64,000 nucleotides of DNA from Pseudophaeobacter sp. EL27 (GCF_900313025.1 NZ_OMPQ01000011.1:310001-374000), one strand, 5' to 3'. Positions 41,853 to 51,574 are shown, numbered from the stretch's first letter. Translations and numbers: made by a program. The notes: a model not told the origin generated them from the sequence alone.

Positions 41853-43889
41853 ATGAAGTCTCTAAACAGGCTATTTAGGCCCAAAACCATTGCCGTTGTT
41901 GGCGGTGGTGCCTGGTGTCGGCTGGTGATTGAACAGTGCCAGAAAATGGGGTTCGATGGCGAGATATGGCCGGTTCATCCCAAAGCGGAAGAGCTGGCAG
42001 GATTGCAGGCCTACAAGGATGTTGCCAGCCTGCCGGATGCACCTGATGCCACCTTTATCGGCGTCAATCGCTTTGCCACAATTGAGGTGGTCAGAGCCCT
42101 ATCGGAACGCGGCGCAGGCGGTGCTGTCTGTTTTGCTTCGGGCTTTCTTGAGGCCCAGGCCGAGGATTCTGAGGGCGCCGATCTTCAGGCGCAGCTGTTG
42201 GAGGCAGCGGGTGAGATGCCCTTCCTCGGCCCCAATTGCTATGGCTTTATCAATTATCTGGACGGGGCATTACTCTGGCCGGATCAGCATGGCGGCAAAC
42301 GGGTGGAAAAGGGTGTCGCCCTGGTCACCCAAAGCTCCAATATTGCCATCAATCTGACCATGCAGACACGGGGGCTTCCCATTGCCTATGTGGTGGCAGC
42401 GGGCAATCAGGCGCAGTCCGGCATTGCCGCCATTGGCGAGGCCCTGCTGGACGATGATCGCGTCACCGCGCTGGGCCTGCATATCGAGGGTTTTGGCGAT
42501 CTGAGAGCCTTTGAGGCCCTGTCGGCAAAGGCACGTGCCCTGGGCAAGCCGATTATCGCCCTGAAGGTGGGCAAATCGGCGGAGGCTCAGGCGGCAACCA
42601 TTTCCCATACCGCATCGCTTGCAGGCGGCGACGCGGGAGCTTCGGCTTTGCTGTCGCGGCTTGGCATTGCGCGGATGGATGATCTGCCTTCGTTTTTGGA
42701 GGTGCTGAAACTGTTGCATGTGACCGGGCCGCTGCCCAGCAATCGTATTGCCTCGATCAGCTGTTCCGGCGGCGAGGCCAGCCTGGCAGCGGATACGGGC
42801 CATGACCTGCCTGTGGTATTTCCACCGCTGAACGACAGCCAGCGGGAGAATCTGCGCGCGGCGCTGGGGCCGATGGTGGCGCTGGCAAATCCGCTGGATT
42901 ATCACACCTATATCTGGCGCGACACAGAGGCGATGACGCGGGCCTGGTCTGCGATGATGGATCCCTCTCTGGCGATGACCCTTCTGATTGTCGATTTTCC
43001 CCGTGCGGATCGTTGCTCTGCCGAGGATTGGGACTGTGCCATTGCCGCCGCCATTGGCGCGCGCCAGGCTACCGGGGCAAATGTTGCCCTGGTAGCGAGT
43101 CTGCCGGAACTGCTGCCCGAAATGGTTTCTGAGCAATTGATGGCCTCGGGGGTGGTGCCCTTTTGTGGGCTGCGGGAGGCCCTGGTGGCCTGCGCCGCTG
43201 CTGCCGAACCACGCGCAGAAATGGGTGAACCTTTGTTGCTGCCCACAGCTGTGGTGGAGCCCAGCCTGGTCTCGGAAGCAGAAGCCAAGTTCCGGCTGGG
43301 GCATTATGGGCTGCGCCTGCCCAAATCCATTCGGGCAAAATCCCCCGGCATGGCGCGGGCTGCGGCGGCTGATATCGGCTATCCGGTGGTGCTGAAAGGC
43401 GAAGGCATCGCCCATAAGACCGAAGCCGGTGCGGTGGTGCTTGGGCTGAGGTCGGGTGGCGACGTCAGCGAAGCGGCAGATGCGATGCCAACCGAGCGGT
43501 TTTTGGTCGAGGAAATGGTCAATGATGCTGTTGCAGAGCTGCTGATCGGGGTGGTGAAAGACCCGGCGCATGGCTTTGTTCTGACGCTGGCCGCTGGCGG
43601 TACCCTGACCGAGATCCTGCAAGACAGCACCTCGCTGTTGCTGCCCGCCAGTGATGCAGCAATTGATGCCGCTTTGGATGGGTTGAAAATCTCAAAACTG
43701 CTGGCAGGCTATCGCGGCAAACCAGCCGCCGACCGCGCTGCAATCCTGCGGGCCATCAAGTCAGTGCAGTCCTATGTGCTGGCTGAAGCAGAGGGTCTGG
43801 AAGAAATTGAAATCAACCCGCTCTTGTGTACACCGACCGATGCGGTGGCGGCGGATGCGCTGATGCGAAGAAAGGATTTTATGAAATGA
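41853..43889 (+). CDS. acyl-CoA synthetase, NDP-forming (acetate--CoA ligase family)
   Basis: Forms an acyl-CoA through a phosphohistidine intermediate. The N-terminal CoA-binding fold starts IAVVGGGAW, followed by a succinyl-CoA-ligase-like part with TISHTASLAGGDAG (the phosphohistidine loop) and an ATP-grasp C-domain with VVLKGEGIAHKTEAGAVV. At 678 residues it is a fused alpha-beta form. Within this operon it may activate a carnitine-like acid, taking the place of CaiC; that is an inference. The ATG at 41853 has a poor ribosome binding site and may depend on coupling. Confidence 0.85.
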   Translation: MKSLNRLFRPKTIAVVGGGAWCRLVIEQCQKMGFDGEIWPVHPKAEELAGLQAYKDVASLPDAPDATFIGVNRFATIEVVRALSERGAGGAVCFASGFLEAQAEDSEGADLQAQLLEAAGEMPFLGPNCYGFINYLDGALLWPDQHGGKRVEKGVALVTQSSNIAINLTMQTRGLPIAYVVAAGNQAQSGIAAIGEALLDDDRVTALGLHIEGFGDLRAFEALSAKARALGKPIIALKVGKSAEAQAATISHTASLAGGDAGASALLSRLGIARMDDLPSFLEVLKLLHVTGPLPSNRIASISCSGGEASLAADTGHDLPVVFPPLNDSQRENLRAALGPMVALANPLDYHTYIWRDTEAMTRAWSAMMDPSLAMTLLIVDFPRADRCSAEDWDCAIAAAIGARQATGANVALVASLPELLPEMVSEQLMASGVVPFCGLREALVACAAAAEPRAEMGEPLLLPTAVVEPSLVSEAEAKFRLGHYGLRLPKSIRAKSPGMARAAAADIGYPVVLKGEGIAHKTEAGAVVLGLRSGGDVSEAADAMPTERFLVEEMVNDAVAELLIGVVKDPAHGFVLTLAAGGTLTEILQDSTSLLLPASDAAIDAALDGLKISKLLAGYRGKPAADRAAILRAIKSVQSYVLAEAEGLEEIEINPLLCTPTDAVAADALMRRKDFMK

Positions 43890-44686
43890 TGGGTGTGGAT
43901 TTGACTGAGGGGCCGGTAAAAACCCGGCGCGAAGGCGCCATTCTGGAGGTCACGCTGGATCGGCCCAAAGCCAATGCCATCGATCTGGCGACCAGCCGGA
44001 TCATGGGCGAGGTGTTTCGCGATTTCCGCGATGATCCGGAACTGCGGGTGGCAATTCTGACGGGGGGCGGCGAGAAATTCTTTTGCCCCGGGTGGGATCT
44101 GAAGGCCGCCGCCGACGGGGATGAGGTTGATGGCGATTATGGAGTGGGCGGTTTTGGCGGCCTGCAGGAAATGCGCGACATGAACAAACCGGTGATCGCG
44201 GCGGTGAATGGTATCGCCTGTGGTGGCGGGCTGGAACTGGCGATCTCGGCGGATATGATCCTGGCGGCGGAGCATGCGACATTTGCCCTGCCGGAAATCC
44301 GCTCTGGTACAGTGGCGGATGCGGCCTCGATCAAGCTACCAAAGCGGATCCCCTATCACATCGCCATGGAGCTTTTGCTCACCGGGCGTTGGTTTGATGC
44401 TGAGGAAGCAAACCGCTGGGGGCTGGTGAACGAGATCCTGCCCGCCGATCAGTTGATGGACCGTGCCTGGGAACTGGCGCGGCTGCTCGCCTCGGGGCCG
44501 CCGCTGGTCTACGCGGCGATCAAAGAGGTGGTGCGCGACGCCGAGGGCGCCAAGTTCCAGGATGCGATGAACCACATCACGCAGCGCCAACTGCGTTCGG
44601 TGGATGTGCTATATTCCAGCGAGGATCAGCTGGAAGGGGCCCGCGCCTTTGCCGAGAAACGCGATCCGGTCTGGAAAGGGTGCTGA
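43886..44686 (+). CDS. caiD: carnitinyl-CoA dehydratase-like enoyl-CoA hydratase (CaiD)
   Basis: Crotonase-fold enzyme, very similar to E. coli CaiD in my reading: EGAILEVTLDRPKANAID near the N-terminus, GEKFFCPGWDLKAAA, KPVIAAVNGIACGGGLELA with the oxyanion-hole residues, LPEIRSGTVADAASIKLPK, and the identical C-terminal AFAEKRDPVWKG. It would interconvert L-carnitinyl-CoA and crotonobetainyl-CoA. ATG at 43886 overlaps the upstream stop (ATGA) and follows AAAGGA; 266 residues. A second ATG follows directly at 43889. Confidence 0.88.
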   Translation: MMGVDLTEGPVKTRREGAILEVTLDRPKANAIDLATSRIMGEVFRDFRDDPELRVAILTGGGEKFFCPGWDLKAAADGDEVDGDYGVGGFGGLQEMRDMNKPVIAAVNGIACGGGLELAISADMILAAEHATFALPEIRSGTVADAASIKLPKRIPYHIAMELLLTGRWFDAEEANRWGLVNEILPADQLMDRAWELARLLASGPPLVYAAIKEVVRDAEGAKFQDAMNHITQRQLRSVDVLYSSEDQLEGARAFAEKRDPVWKGC

Positions 44687-44717
44687 AAAGGGCCAAGGGT
44701 GCTCTCCCGCCCCTGCC

Positions 44718-44741
44718 GCAGCAGTCAAAGACTGCTGCTTT
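44718..44741 (+). terminator. hairpin terminator after caiD
   Basis: Perfect 9-bp stem GCAGCAGTC/GACTGCTGC with an AAA loop, then TTT, 31 bases past the caiD stop. The T-run is short. Confidence 0.6.
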
Positions 44742-44805
44742 AGGGTTGGGCCCGGCAGCGCGCTGCTTGCCGCTTTCTTGCAGGTCGTGGGAGTAGGGCG
44801 CGGGG

Positions 44806-45424
44806 TCAGGCCTTTTTGAACAGGGCGATAAAGGCCTTGTCACCGCGGTGCTCATCCCTGGCGGCTTCGCCGTAGATCGGGACCTCAAGCAGGGTGAAAT
44901 CCGAGATCCATCCACCATCAATCAGGCGGGTAAAGGCGTTCGCAAACCCGGATTTGTGGTAGAACTTGGCATTTATGGACAGGGCATATTGCGCGCCTTG
45001 GGCGCCGACGCGCAATAGCGCGGGCAGAGCCTCGGGGCCGATATGACCATGGGTGAAAGTGCCGGAGGAGACCACGCCGCGATAACTGCCTGGGGCACCG
45101 GGATACCCTGTAAAAGATCGGCCTCGATCAGGTCGCGGTAGATGTCCTTTTGTGCGGCCTGGGCCAACATTTCGGGGCTGATATCGGTGGCCTCCAGCGG
45201 TGAGATGCCCAGATCAGACAGGGCCTGCCCGCAAAGGTCCGTTCCGGCCCCAGCATCCAGCACCGGCCCATGGCCACCCGCCGCGACAAAGGCCTGCGCG
45301 GTTTGAAAGGGCAGGTGGTAGCTGAGTCATCATAACTTGCGGCCCATTGCGCATAGAGCCGCCGGGATTGTTCTGGCGAGGCAAGATCATAGGCGGCGGC
45401 GAGATCTGGTTGTTCATCTGTCAT
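44806..45424 (-). pseudogene. class I SAM-dependent methyltransferase, broken by two frameshifts
   Basis: Three overlapping minus-strand frames join into one methyltransferase of about 205 residues. The first part starts MTDEQPDLAAAYDLASP and runs to YDDS; the frame then shifts near 45320-45332 into YHLPFQTAQAF...VLDAGAG, and shifts again near 45088-45096 into YRGVVSSGTFTHGHIG, ending VPIYGEAARDEHRGDKAF. The first shift also seems to lose several residues. The SAM-binding loop reads GAGTD (GAC at 45237-45239) where homologues have GAGTG, a change at an essential glycine. That makes real decay more likely than sequencing error. Confidence 0.82.
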
Positions 45425-45497
45425 GGGGTCATCAAAGAGTGGTGAAGGATTCGAATCAAGCCTTGCGCGGCTTGGCAGTTCCGCTCAAGTAGAGGTC

Positions 45498-46370
45498 ATG
45501 CAGAAAACACTTCTTTGTCTTGGATATGGCTATACTGCGCGCAGCCTGGCGCCGCAGCTTTTGGCGCGTGGCTGGCGGGTGATCGGCACGGCGCGTGAGC
45601 CGGTGGAGGTGCCGGGTGTGGAGATGATTACCTGGCCTGACGAGGAAATCTCTCTGACCGGAGTTACCCATGTGCTGAGCTCGATCGGCCCGGGCGCCTT
45701 GGGTGATCCGATACTGGCAGCTCTGCACGATGAGATTGCCGCTGTTGCGACTGATCTCGCGTGGTTTGGCTATCTGTCGACCACGGCCGTTTATGGCGAT
45801 AGGGGCGGCGATTGGGTGGATGAGGCCACGCCAGTCGCGCCAACCAGTGAACGCGGAAACTGGCGTGCCTTGGCAGAGCGTCAATGGCAAGAGATCCCGG
45901 ATCTGCCGCTGCATATCTTTCGTCTGGCTGGGATCTACGGTCCCGGGCGCGGCCCCTTTGCCAAGCTGATGGCGGGCAAGGCGCGGCGCATCGTCAAACC
46001 GGGGCAGGTGTTTTCGCGCATCCATGTGGAGGATATCACCCAGGCGCTGCTGGCCTCGATGGACCAGCCCAACCCGGGCGGGATCTACAACCTCTGCGAT
46101 GATGACCCGGCGCCGCCGCAGGATGTCCTGGGCTACGCGGCAGAGCTGCTGGGCCTGCCCATACCTGCCGAAGTGCCCTTTGATGAGGCGGGCATGACCC
46201 CAATGGCGCGCAGTTTTTATGGTGAGAACAAACGTGTGCACAACAACCGCATCAAGTCCGAACTGGGGGTGGAGCTGCTCTATCCCAGCTATCGCGAGGG
46301 GTTGCGGGCCGTGCTGGCGGCAGAAGATATGGAGGCGTTTGTGCCGCCGGCTGAGCCGCCAGCGTTGTAG
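45498..46370 (+). CDS. NAD(P)-binding SDR-like protein (YeeZ-type)
   Basis: A 290-residue atypical extended short-chain dehydrogenase. CLGYGYTARSLAPQL at the N-terminus is the nucleotide-binding turn, FGYLSTTAVYGDRGGDWVDE and LRLAGIYGPGRGPF-like FRLAGIYGPGRGPF follow, then FSRIHVEDIT and a final LYPSYREGLRAVL. The catalytic Tyr-Lys pair is degenerate, so enzymatic activity is uncertain. I start at ATG 45498, just after AGAGG, and not at 45423. It is divergent from the broken methyltransferase and followed three bases later by a small orphan gene. Confidence 0.8.
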   Translation: MQKTLLCLGYGYTARSLAPQLLARGWRVIGTAREPVEVPGVEMITWPDEEISLTGVTHVLSSIGPGALGDPILAALHDEIAAVATDLAWFGYLSTTAVYGDRGGDWVDEATPVAPTSERGNWRALAERQWQEIPDLPLHIFRLAGIYGPGRGPFAKLMAGKARRIVKPGQVFSRIHVEDITQALLASMDQPNPGGIYNLCDDDPAPPQDVLGYAAELLGLPIPAEVPFDEAGMTPMARSFYGENKRVHNNRIKSELGVELLYPSYREGLRAVLAAEDMEAFVPPAEPPAL

Positions 46371-46373
46371 AGC

Positions 46374-46694
46374 ATGGGCATTTTGCATCTGATCTTTGTA
46401 TTGTTGAACTTCAGGACACTGCGTCGCCTTTACGGACGTGTAAATGATGCGTCTCCCGGTGTTCTGGACCAGCTGTGGCAGCAGCAGTCATTCACGCGTC
46501 GCATTGATGTTGCTCTTGGTCCCGCGGTGTTTACAAAACTGGCAATGTTGATGAACTTGGCGGTTGTGAACCCGGATCGGTTGCCGGTTCATCTTTTGGG
46601 TGATGAGCAAATTGCCAGACTTGTGCGTGCGCTGAACGATCGAGGGTCAGCCAGTGTTTATCGAGTCTTCTGCAAAGTCACTGGCTATAACTAG
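46374..46694 (+). CDS. hypothetical protein, 106 residues
   Basis: No family recognised. The N-terminus is hydrophobic (MGILHLIFVLLNF) and then basic, suggesting a membrane-associated tail; the rest is helical with VHLLGDEQIARLVRALND near residues 71-88. Base composition is clearly lower in GC than the flanking genes. It starts three bases after the SDR-like gene with no good ribosome binding site, so it may be translated by coupling. Confidence 0.6.
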   Translation: MGILHLIFVLLNFRTLRRLYGRVNDASPGVLDQLWQQQSFTRRIDVALGPAVFTKLAMLMNLAVVNPDRLPVHLLGDEQIARLVRALNDRGSASVYRVFCKVTGYN

Positions 46695-46735
46695 GTTTGA
46701 ATACCTCGCCCGCACACTTGCGGCCCTGCCTGCCC

Positions 46736-46754
46736 GTCAAACCGAAGGTTTGAC
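46736..46754. terminator. perfect inverted repeat GTCAAACC-GAA-GGTTTGAC
   Basis: 8-bp stem with GAA loop between the convergent orphan gene (ends 46694) and dxs (ends 46820). No T-tract, so its terminator role is uncertain. Confidence 0.45.
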
Positions 46755-46819
46755 TCTGACACAACAGACAGACGCATTTTCGCCTCCCCAGGCAGTCTCA
46801 GACCTATTGTTTGCGCAGA

Positions 46820-48748
46820 TTAAGCCCGCTTTTCCCCGATCTGCGCCACGCCCAGAACTTCCAGCACCTTGGCTTCGATCTGCGGTGCGTTCATGGCGGC
46901 GGTCTCGTACATGTCCTTGGGGCTGGCCTGATCGATGAAGGTATCGGGCAGCACCATGGAGCGGTATTTGAAGCCCGCGTCAAAGACGCCCTCATCCGAC
47001 AAAAGCTGCGCCACATGGCTGCCAAAGCCGCCCACGGCGCCTTCTTCTATGGTGATCAGGGCTTCGTGACCTGCCACCAGATCCAGGATCATCTCGCGGT
47101 CCAGCGGTTTGGCAAAGCGGGCGTCGGCGATTGTTGGCGTGATGCCCTTGGCAGAGAGCGCCTCGGCAGCCTTTTTGACCTCGCCCAGACGGGTGCCAAA
47201 GGAGAGCAGCGCGACGCGCTTGCCCTCCTGGATCATCCGGCCCTTGCCGATTTCCAGCAGTTGCGGTTCCTCGGGCATTTCGACCCCTTCGCCCTCGCCA
47301 CGCGGATAGCGAAAGGCGATGGGCCCTGCATCAAAGGCGGCGGCGGTATGGACCATATGCACCAGCTCGGCCTCGTCCGCGGCGGCCATGACCACCATGC
47401 CGGGCAGGTTGGCCATAAAGCCAATGTCGAAAGATCCCGCATGGGTGGCCCCATCGGCACCGACCAGACCGGCGCGGTCGATGGCAAAGCGCACAGGCAG
47501 GCGCTGGATGGCGACGTCATGCACCACCTGGTCATAGCCACGCTGCAGGAAAGTCGAATACATCGCGCAGAATGGCTTCATTCCGCCCGCCGCCAGGGCA
47601 GCGGCAAAGGTGACGCCGTGTTGTTCAGCAATGCCCACATCAAAACAGCGCGAGGGGTAGCGTTCGGCCATCAGCGCCAGGCCAGTGCCATCGGGCATGG
47701 CGGCGGTTACGGCGCAGATCTTGTCGTCCTTGGCGGCGAGTTTCACCAGCTCATCACCAAAGACTCCCGTATAGGAGGGCGCGTTTGAAGGCGTTTTGTG
47801 CTGTTTGCCGGTGACCACATCAAATTTGGCGGTGGCATGGCCCTTGTCGCGGGCGGCCTCGGCGGGGGCGTAGCCCTTGCCCTTTTTGGTCAGTACATGG
47901 ATCAGCACCGGGCCCTTGGCGCGGGCCTTGACTGTGCGCAGCACTGGCAGCAGCTGGTCCATGTCGTGACCATCAATCGGCCCGACATAGGAGAAGCCAA
48001 AGGATTCAAACATGGTGCCGCCCACAGCCATGCCTTTCAGCATGTCCTTGGCGCGTTTGGCGCCTTCTCGGAAGGGTTCCGGCAATAGCGAGGCCGCGCC
48101 CTTGGCCACGGCCTTCAGCTCCTGGAAAGGCTCTTCGGCATAGAGCCGTGACAGGTAGGACGACAGGGCGCCAACGGGGGGAGCAATGCTCATCTCGTTG
48201 TCGTTGAGGATCACGATCATACGCTTGTTCAGATGGCCGGCGTTGTTCATCGCCTCAAAGGCCATGCCGGCCGACATCGAGCCATCGCCAATCACCGCGA
48301 TTGCCTCACCCAGGCCTTCGGGCACAACGCCGCCCAGGTCGCGGGCAACCGAGAACCCCAGTGCTGCGGAGATCGAGGTGGAGCTATGGGCCGCACCAAA
48401 GGGATCGTAAGGCGACTCACTGCGCTTGGTGAACCCCGACAGCCCGCCCTTGGTGCGCAGGGTGCGGATACGGTCGCGGCGCTCGGTCAGGATCTTGTGG
48501 GGGTAACTCTGATGCGACACATCCCAGATCAGTTTATCCCGAGGGGTGTCAAAAATCGCATGCAGGGCCACGGTCAGCTCAACCACGCCCAGACCGGCGC
48601 CCAGATGACCACCGGTGGTGGACACCGCCGAGATGGTCTCCTGCCGCAGCTCATGGGCCAGTTGTACCAATTGGCTGTCACTCAGCCCCTTCATATCCGC
48701 AGGGCGCGCGATCTGGTCCAAAAGCGGGGTAGAGGGCCGGTCAGACAT
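46820..48748 (-). CDS. dxs: 1-deoxy-D-xylulose-5-phosphate synthase
   Basis: Thiamine-diphosphate enzyme for the first step of the MEP isoprenoid pathway, joining pyruvate and glyceraldehyde-3-phosphate. [19 protein letters not shown] is the ThDP/Mg site, [14 protein letters not shown] follows, and [22 protein letters not shown] starts the pyrimidine-binding domain; [16 protein letters not shown] is also diagnostic. I use ATG 48748 (642 residues), five bases after AAGGAAA. ispA lies just upstream in the same direction, so the two isoprenoid genes are cotranscribed. Confidence 0.96.
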   Translation of the reverse strand: MSDRPSTPLLDQIARPADMKGLSDSQLVQLAHELRQETISAVSTTGGHLGAGLGVVELTVALHAIFDTPRDKLIWDVSHQSYPHKILTERRDRIRTLRTKGGLSGFTKRSESPYDPFGAAHSSTSISAALGFSVARDLGGVVPEGLGEAIAVIGDGSMSAGMAFEAMNNAGHLNKRMIVILNDNEMSIAPPVGALSSYLSRLYAEEPFQELKAVAKGAASLLPEPFREGAKRAKDMLKGMAVGGTMFESFGFSYVGPIDGHDMDQLLPVLRTVKARAKGPVLIHVLTKKGKGYAPAEAARDKGHATAKFDVVTGKQHKTPSNAPSYTGVFGDELVKLAAKDDKICAVTAAMPDGTGLALMAERYPSRCFDVGIAEQHGVTFAAALAAGGMKPFCAMYSTFLQRGYDQVVHDVAIQRLPVRFAIDRAGLVGADGATHAGSFDIGFMANLPGMVVMAAADEAELVHMVHTAAAFDAGPIAFRYPRGEGEGVEMPEEPQLLEIGKGRMIQEGKRVALLSFGTRLGEVKKAAEALSAKGITPTIADARFAKPLDREMILDLVAGHEALITIEEGAVGGFGSHVAQLLSDEGVFDAGFKYRSMVLPDTFIDQASPKDMYETAAMNAPQIEAKVLEVLGVAQIGEKRA

Positions 48749-48789
48749 GGTATTTCCTTGTGGCGGGCGGGGCAAAATTGGCCCCGGTG

Positions 48790-49653
48790 TCAGCTGTCTC
48801 GCGCAATAACGAAGCGGGCGGCCTGCTTCAAGGTTTCTCCCGCATCCCCGTAGGGGGCGAGGGCGGCACAGGCCTCGTCGATCAGATCCCGCGCGCGTTG
48901 TTTTGCGGGCTCCAACCCCAAGAGCGAGACAAAGGTTGCCTTGCCGGCATCGGCATCCTTGCGCAGGGCTTTGCCGACCTTTTCCGCGTCTCCTTCAACA
49001 TCCAAGATGTCGTCGGCAATCTGAAAAGCAAGACCAAGGGCAGTTGCATATTGCCACAGGGCGCGGGAATCGTCACCGGCAATCACCGGTCCAACGGTGG
49101 CCGACCAGTTGATCAGGCAGCCAGTTTTCCGGTCTTGCAGGCGGGTGATTTGCTCCAGTGTCAGCGGGGTGCTGGCGGTTTCGGCATCAATATCCAGCAT
49201 CTGCCCCTGCACCATGCCAGAGTGTCCAGCCGCGCGGGCCAAGAGCCGGATGAGCTCCAGCGCATTGGGGCCAAATTTACTGTCGGCCAAAAGGTCAAAA
49301 GCCAGGGTTTGCAGCGCATCGCCGGTCAGAACGGCGGTGGCTTCATCCCATTTCTTGTGGATAGTCGGCAGGCCGCGGCGCAGATCATCATCATCCATGC
49401 AGGGCAGGTCATCATGCACCAGGGAATAGGCGTGAATGCACTCGATGGCGACGGCTGCATCCAGGGCGGCCTCGGCATCAACACCGTGCAGGCGGGCGCT
49501 TTCCAATACCAAAAAACCGCGCAGCATCTTGCCGCCAAGAACGGCATGCAGCATCGGTTTGCCGAGGGTGGCGCCCACAGGAATGATAGCATTCAAGCGG
49601 GCAGAGATCTCTTGTTGCGCCTGTTTCAGCGCCTCGGTGAACGGGACAGCCAT
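48790..49653 (-). CDS. ispA: farnesyl/geranyl diphosphate synthase (IspA)
   Basis: Head-to-tail prenyltransferase making C15 (possibly C20) diphosphates. The first Asp-rich motif is [15 protein letters not shown] and the second [19 protein letters not shown] is the family Lys segment. Use of ATG 49653, four bases after the xseB stop, gives 287 residues; upstream extension to 49704 is not needed. Product length cannot be decided with certainty from the residue pattern before the first motif. dxs is downstream. Confidence 0.92.
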   Translation of the reverse strand: MAVPFTEALKQAQQEISARLNAIIPVGATLGKPMLHAVLGGKMLRGFLVLESARLHGVDAEAALDAAVAIECIHAYSLVHDDLPCMDDDDLRRGLPTIHKKWDEATAVLTGDALQTLAFDLLADSKFGPNALELIRLLARAAGHSGMVQGQMLDIDAETASTPLTLEQITRLQDRKTGCLINWSATVGPVIAGDDSRALWQYATALGLAFQIADDILDVEGDAEKVGKALRKDADAGKATFVSLLGLEPAKQRARDLIDEACAALAPYGDAGETLKQAARFVIARDS

Positions 49654-49657
49654 GCTG

Positions 49658-49903
49658 TTAGCCAGCGTCCAGAGCCTGGGTTGCAATCGGTGTGCCGCTG
49701 GCATCCAGCGTCAGAGAGGCCACCTTTTCTTCGGCGCGTTTCAGTTCATCTTCGCAGCGCTGTTTTAACTGTGCCCCACGTTCATAGAGCGCGATCGAGG
49801 CATCCAGTGCCACATCGCCACGTTCCAATTGGCCAACAACGGTTTCCAGCTCGCGCATGGCCTGTTCAAAGCTCATCTCGTTCACGGGTGTTTCGGTGGT
49901 CAT
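49658..49903 (-). CDS. xseB: exodeoxyribonuclease VII small subunit
   Basis: 81-residue partner of XseA for single-stranded DNA degradation. MSFEQAMRELETVVGQLERGDVALD-like segment (MSFEQAMRELETVV, then LERGDVALDASIALYERG) is the complete family signature, forming a long helix. Its start overlaps the deacetylase stop (ATGA) and its stop is four bases from ispA. XseA is elsewhere. Confidence 0.93.
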   Translation of the reverse strand: MTTETPVNEMSFEQAMRELETVVGQLERGDVALDASIALYERGAQLKQRCEDELKRAEEKVASLTLDASGTPIATQALDAG

Positions 49904-50826
49904 GTCGCTGCCTTTATCAATTCTTCCACATGCCCACGGGTGGCCTGCGCTAGCGCGTTCAGATCATATCCGCCTTCCAAAGTCGAGACGATACGACCCT
50001 GGCACAGCTCCTCTGCCAGAGCGCACAGCTCAGCCGTGAGCCAAGCAAAATCCTCGGTGCTCCAGTTCAGGCTGGCGAGCGGGTCATCGCGGTGCGCATC
50101 AAAGCCTGCCGAGATGATGATCAGCTCCGGTTTGAAGGCGCGGATGCGGGGAAAGGCCTGCCCCGTGTAGGCGGCGCGCATCTCTGCCCCTCCCGATTCG
50201 GGGGGCAGTGGCATATTGAGGATCTGACCATGCACACCGTCCTCGTCCACACGGCCAGAGCCTGGCCAAAGCGGCATCTGTTGGCTGGTCACAAACAGTG
50301 CGCGGGGCTCATCCCACAAGAGGTCCTGGCTGCCATTGCCGTGATGCACGTCAAAATCCACCACCGCGACCCGATTCAGCCCGTGATGCTCCAGCGCATG
50401 TTTGGCAGCCAGCGCGGCATTGCCAAAGAAGCAAAAGCCCATGGCGGTCTCGGTCTCAGCATGATGTCCCGGCGGGCGAATGGCGGCAAAGGCGTTCTGC
50501 ACCTCTCCGCCCAGGACCATATCCACCGCACGCACCGCAGCGCCCGCTGCGCGAAAGGCTGCATCCAGGGTTCCCGGTGACATAAAGGTATCCCCGTCGA
50601 TCTGCACATAGCCCTCGCTGGGATGGGCAGAGCGTAGGGCGCGCAGGTGATCCACGGGATGAATGCGCAGGATATCATCCTCGGCCACCATCGGCGCGGA
50701 AACCCGCTTCAGATCCAAGGGCTCCAGCGCATGCAGGATATGTTCCAGTCGCGCCACCTGTTCGGGATGTCCCTCAGGTGTTTCATGGCGCAGGCAGTCA
50801 GCATGGGTAATCAGGGCGGTGGTCAT
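49900..50826 (-). CDS. histone deacetylase family protein (acetoin utilization/polyamine deacetylase-like)
   Basis: Zinc-dependent amidohydrolase fold, 308 residues. RPPGHHAETETAMGFCFFGN contains the catalytic His pair, VDFDVHHGNGSQD the zinc-binding Asp and His, and ISAGFDAHRDDP the second zinc Asp. The substrate could be an acetylpolyamine or acetylated protein. It is the first gene of hdac-xseB-ispA-dxs, an arrangement common in alphaproteobacteria, where the deacetylase has no known link to isoprenoids. Confidence 0.88.
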   Translation of the reverse strand: MTTALITHADCLRHETPEGHPEQVARLEHILHALEPLDLKRVSAPMVAEDDILRIHPVDHLRALRSAHPSEGYVQIDGDTFMSPGTLDAAFRAAGAAVRAVDMVLGGEVQNAFAAIRPPGHHAETETAMGFCFFGNAALAAKHALEHHGLNRVAVVDFDVHHGNGSQDLLWDEPRALFVTSQQMPLWPGSGRVDEDGVHGQILNMPLPPESGGAEMRAAYTGQAFPRIRAFKPELIIISAGFDAHRDDPLASLNWSTEDFAWLTAELCALAEELCQGRIVSTLEGGYDLNALAQATRGHVEELIKAAT

Positions 50827-50951
50827 TCAGCGTGTCCCAGGAGTGTGACAAGAAAAGGATGTCTTCAAGTTGATATACCTAAGGTTCAAGGGGCAGAGGC
50901 CACAAGATGCAACTCTGAATTATTCCGCCATGCAAAATACGCGCAGAGAGA

Positions 50952-51437
50952 TTAGCCCATTTCTTCCTGGCAGGCGATGGCAGCCTCTAGCCCGGCGTAA
51001 GATCCCTCCAGGTCGATTGCCATGACCTCACCCTGTTCATTGTACAGGGTCATGGTGTATTTCTGCGCCAGATCGAACAGGAAGTCCGGGTTGGAAAAGG
51101 CGATATCGGCGCCTGGAACATCGTTCAGATAGATACCGGTTGCCTCCCCCTGATACTCCTCACTGTCCAGATCAAAAGCGATCGGGTAGGTCACGCCTTC
51201 CTCTATACCCTCCCAGGCTTCATTAAAGGCTGTCACATAGCCGTTGCCTTGGTTGCGATCAAAGCCAATGCGAACCACGGAGCCATCGCTATAGGCCGCC
51301 TGGATCAGGCAGCCATCCCCCAGCGATGAATCGATCATTACATCCCAACCACCGGCTTCCCCCCAGTAGTCTAGTTCCTGTGCCTGGACCGTAAGTGGCA
51401 GAAGGCAAGCGACGGCGGCCAGTTTGAACAATTTCAT
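50952..51437 (-). CDS. secreted hypothetical protein
   Basis: 161 residues with a clear signal peptide (MKLFKLAAVACLLPLTVQAQE, cleavage after about residue 20). The mature protein is acidic, predicted beta-rich, with two Cys (DGCLIQAAY and AIACQEEMG) that might form a disulfide. No family recognised. ATG 51437 follows GGAGAG by five bases; upstream 51479 would spoil the signal peptide. Monocistronic between petR and the deacetylase. Confidence 0.72.
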   Translation of the reverse strand: MKLFKLAAVACLLPLTVQAQELDYWGEAGGWDVMIDSSLGDGCLIQAAYSDGSVVRIGFDRNQGNGYVTAFNEAWEGIEEGVTYPIAFDLDSEEYQGEATGIYLNDVPGADIAFSNPDFLFDLAQKYTMTLYNEQGEVMAIDLEGSYAGLEAAIACQEEMG

Positions 51438-51574
51438 TGATCTCTCCCATGCTGCGTCTCCCCTTTGTCGGAAGCTCAAGGGAAACTAACACGATTCCAA
51501 AACAAAATGGTCAAACAAATCTATCGCCGATAGGGGCAGCAAGAGGTTGAAGCATTGGCAAAGGAGGCAGATGG

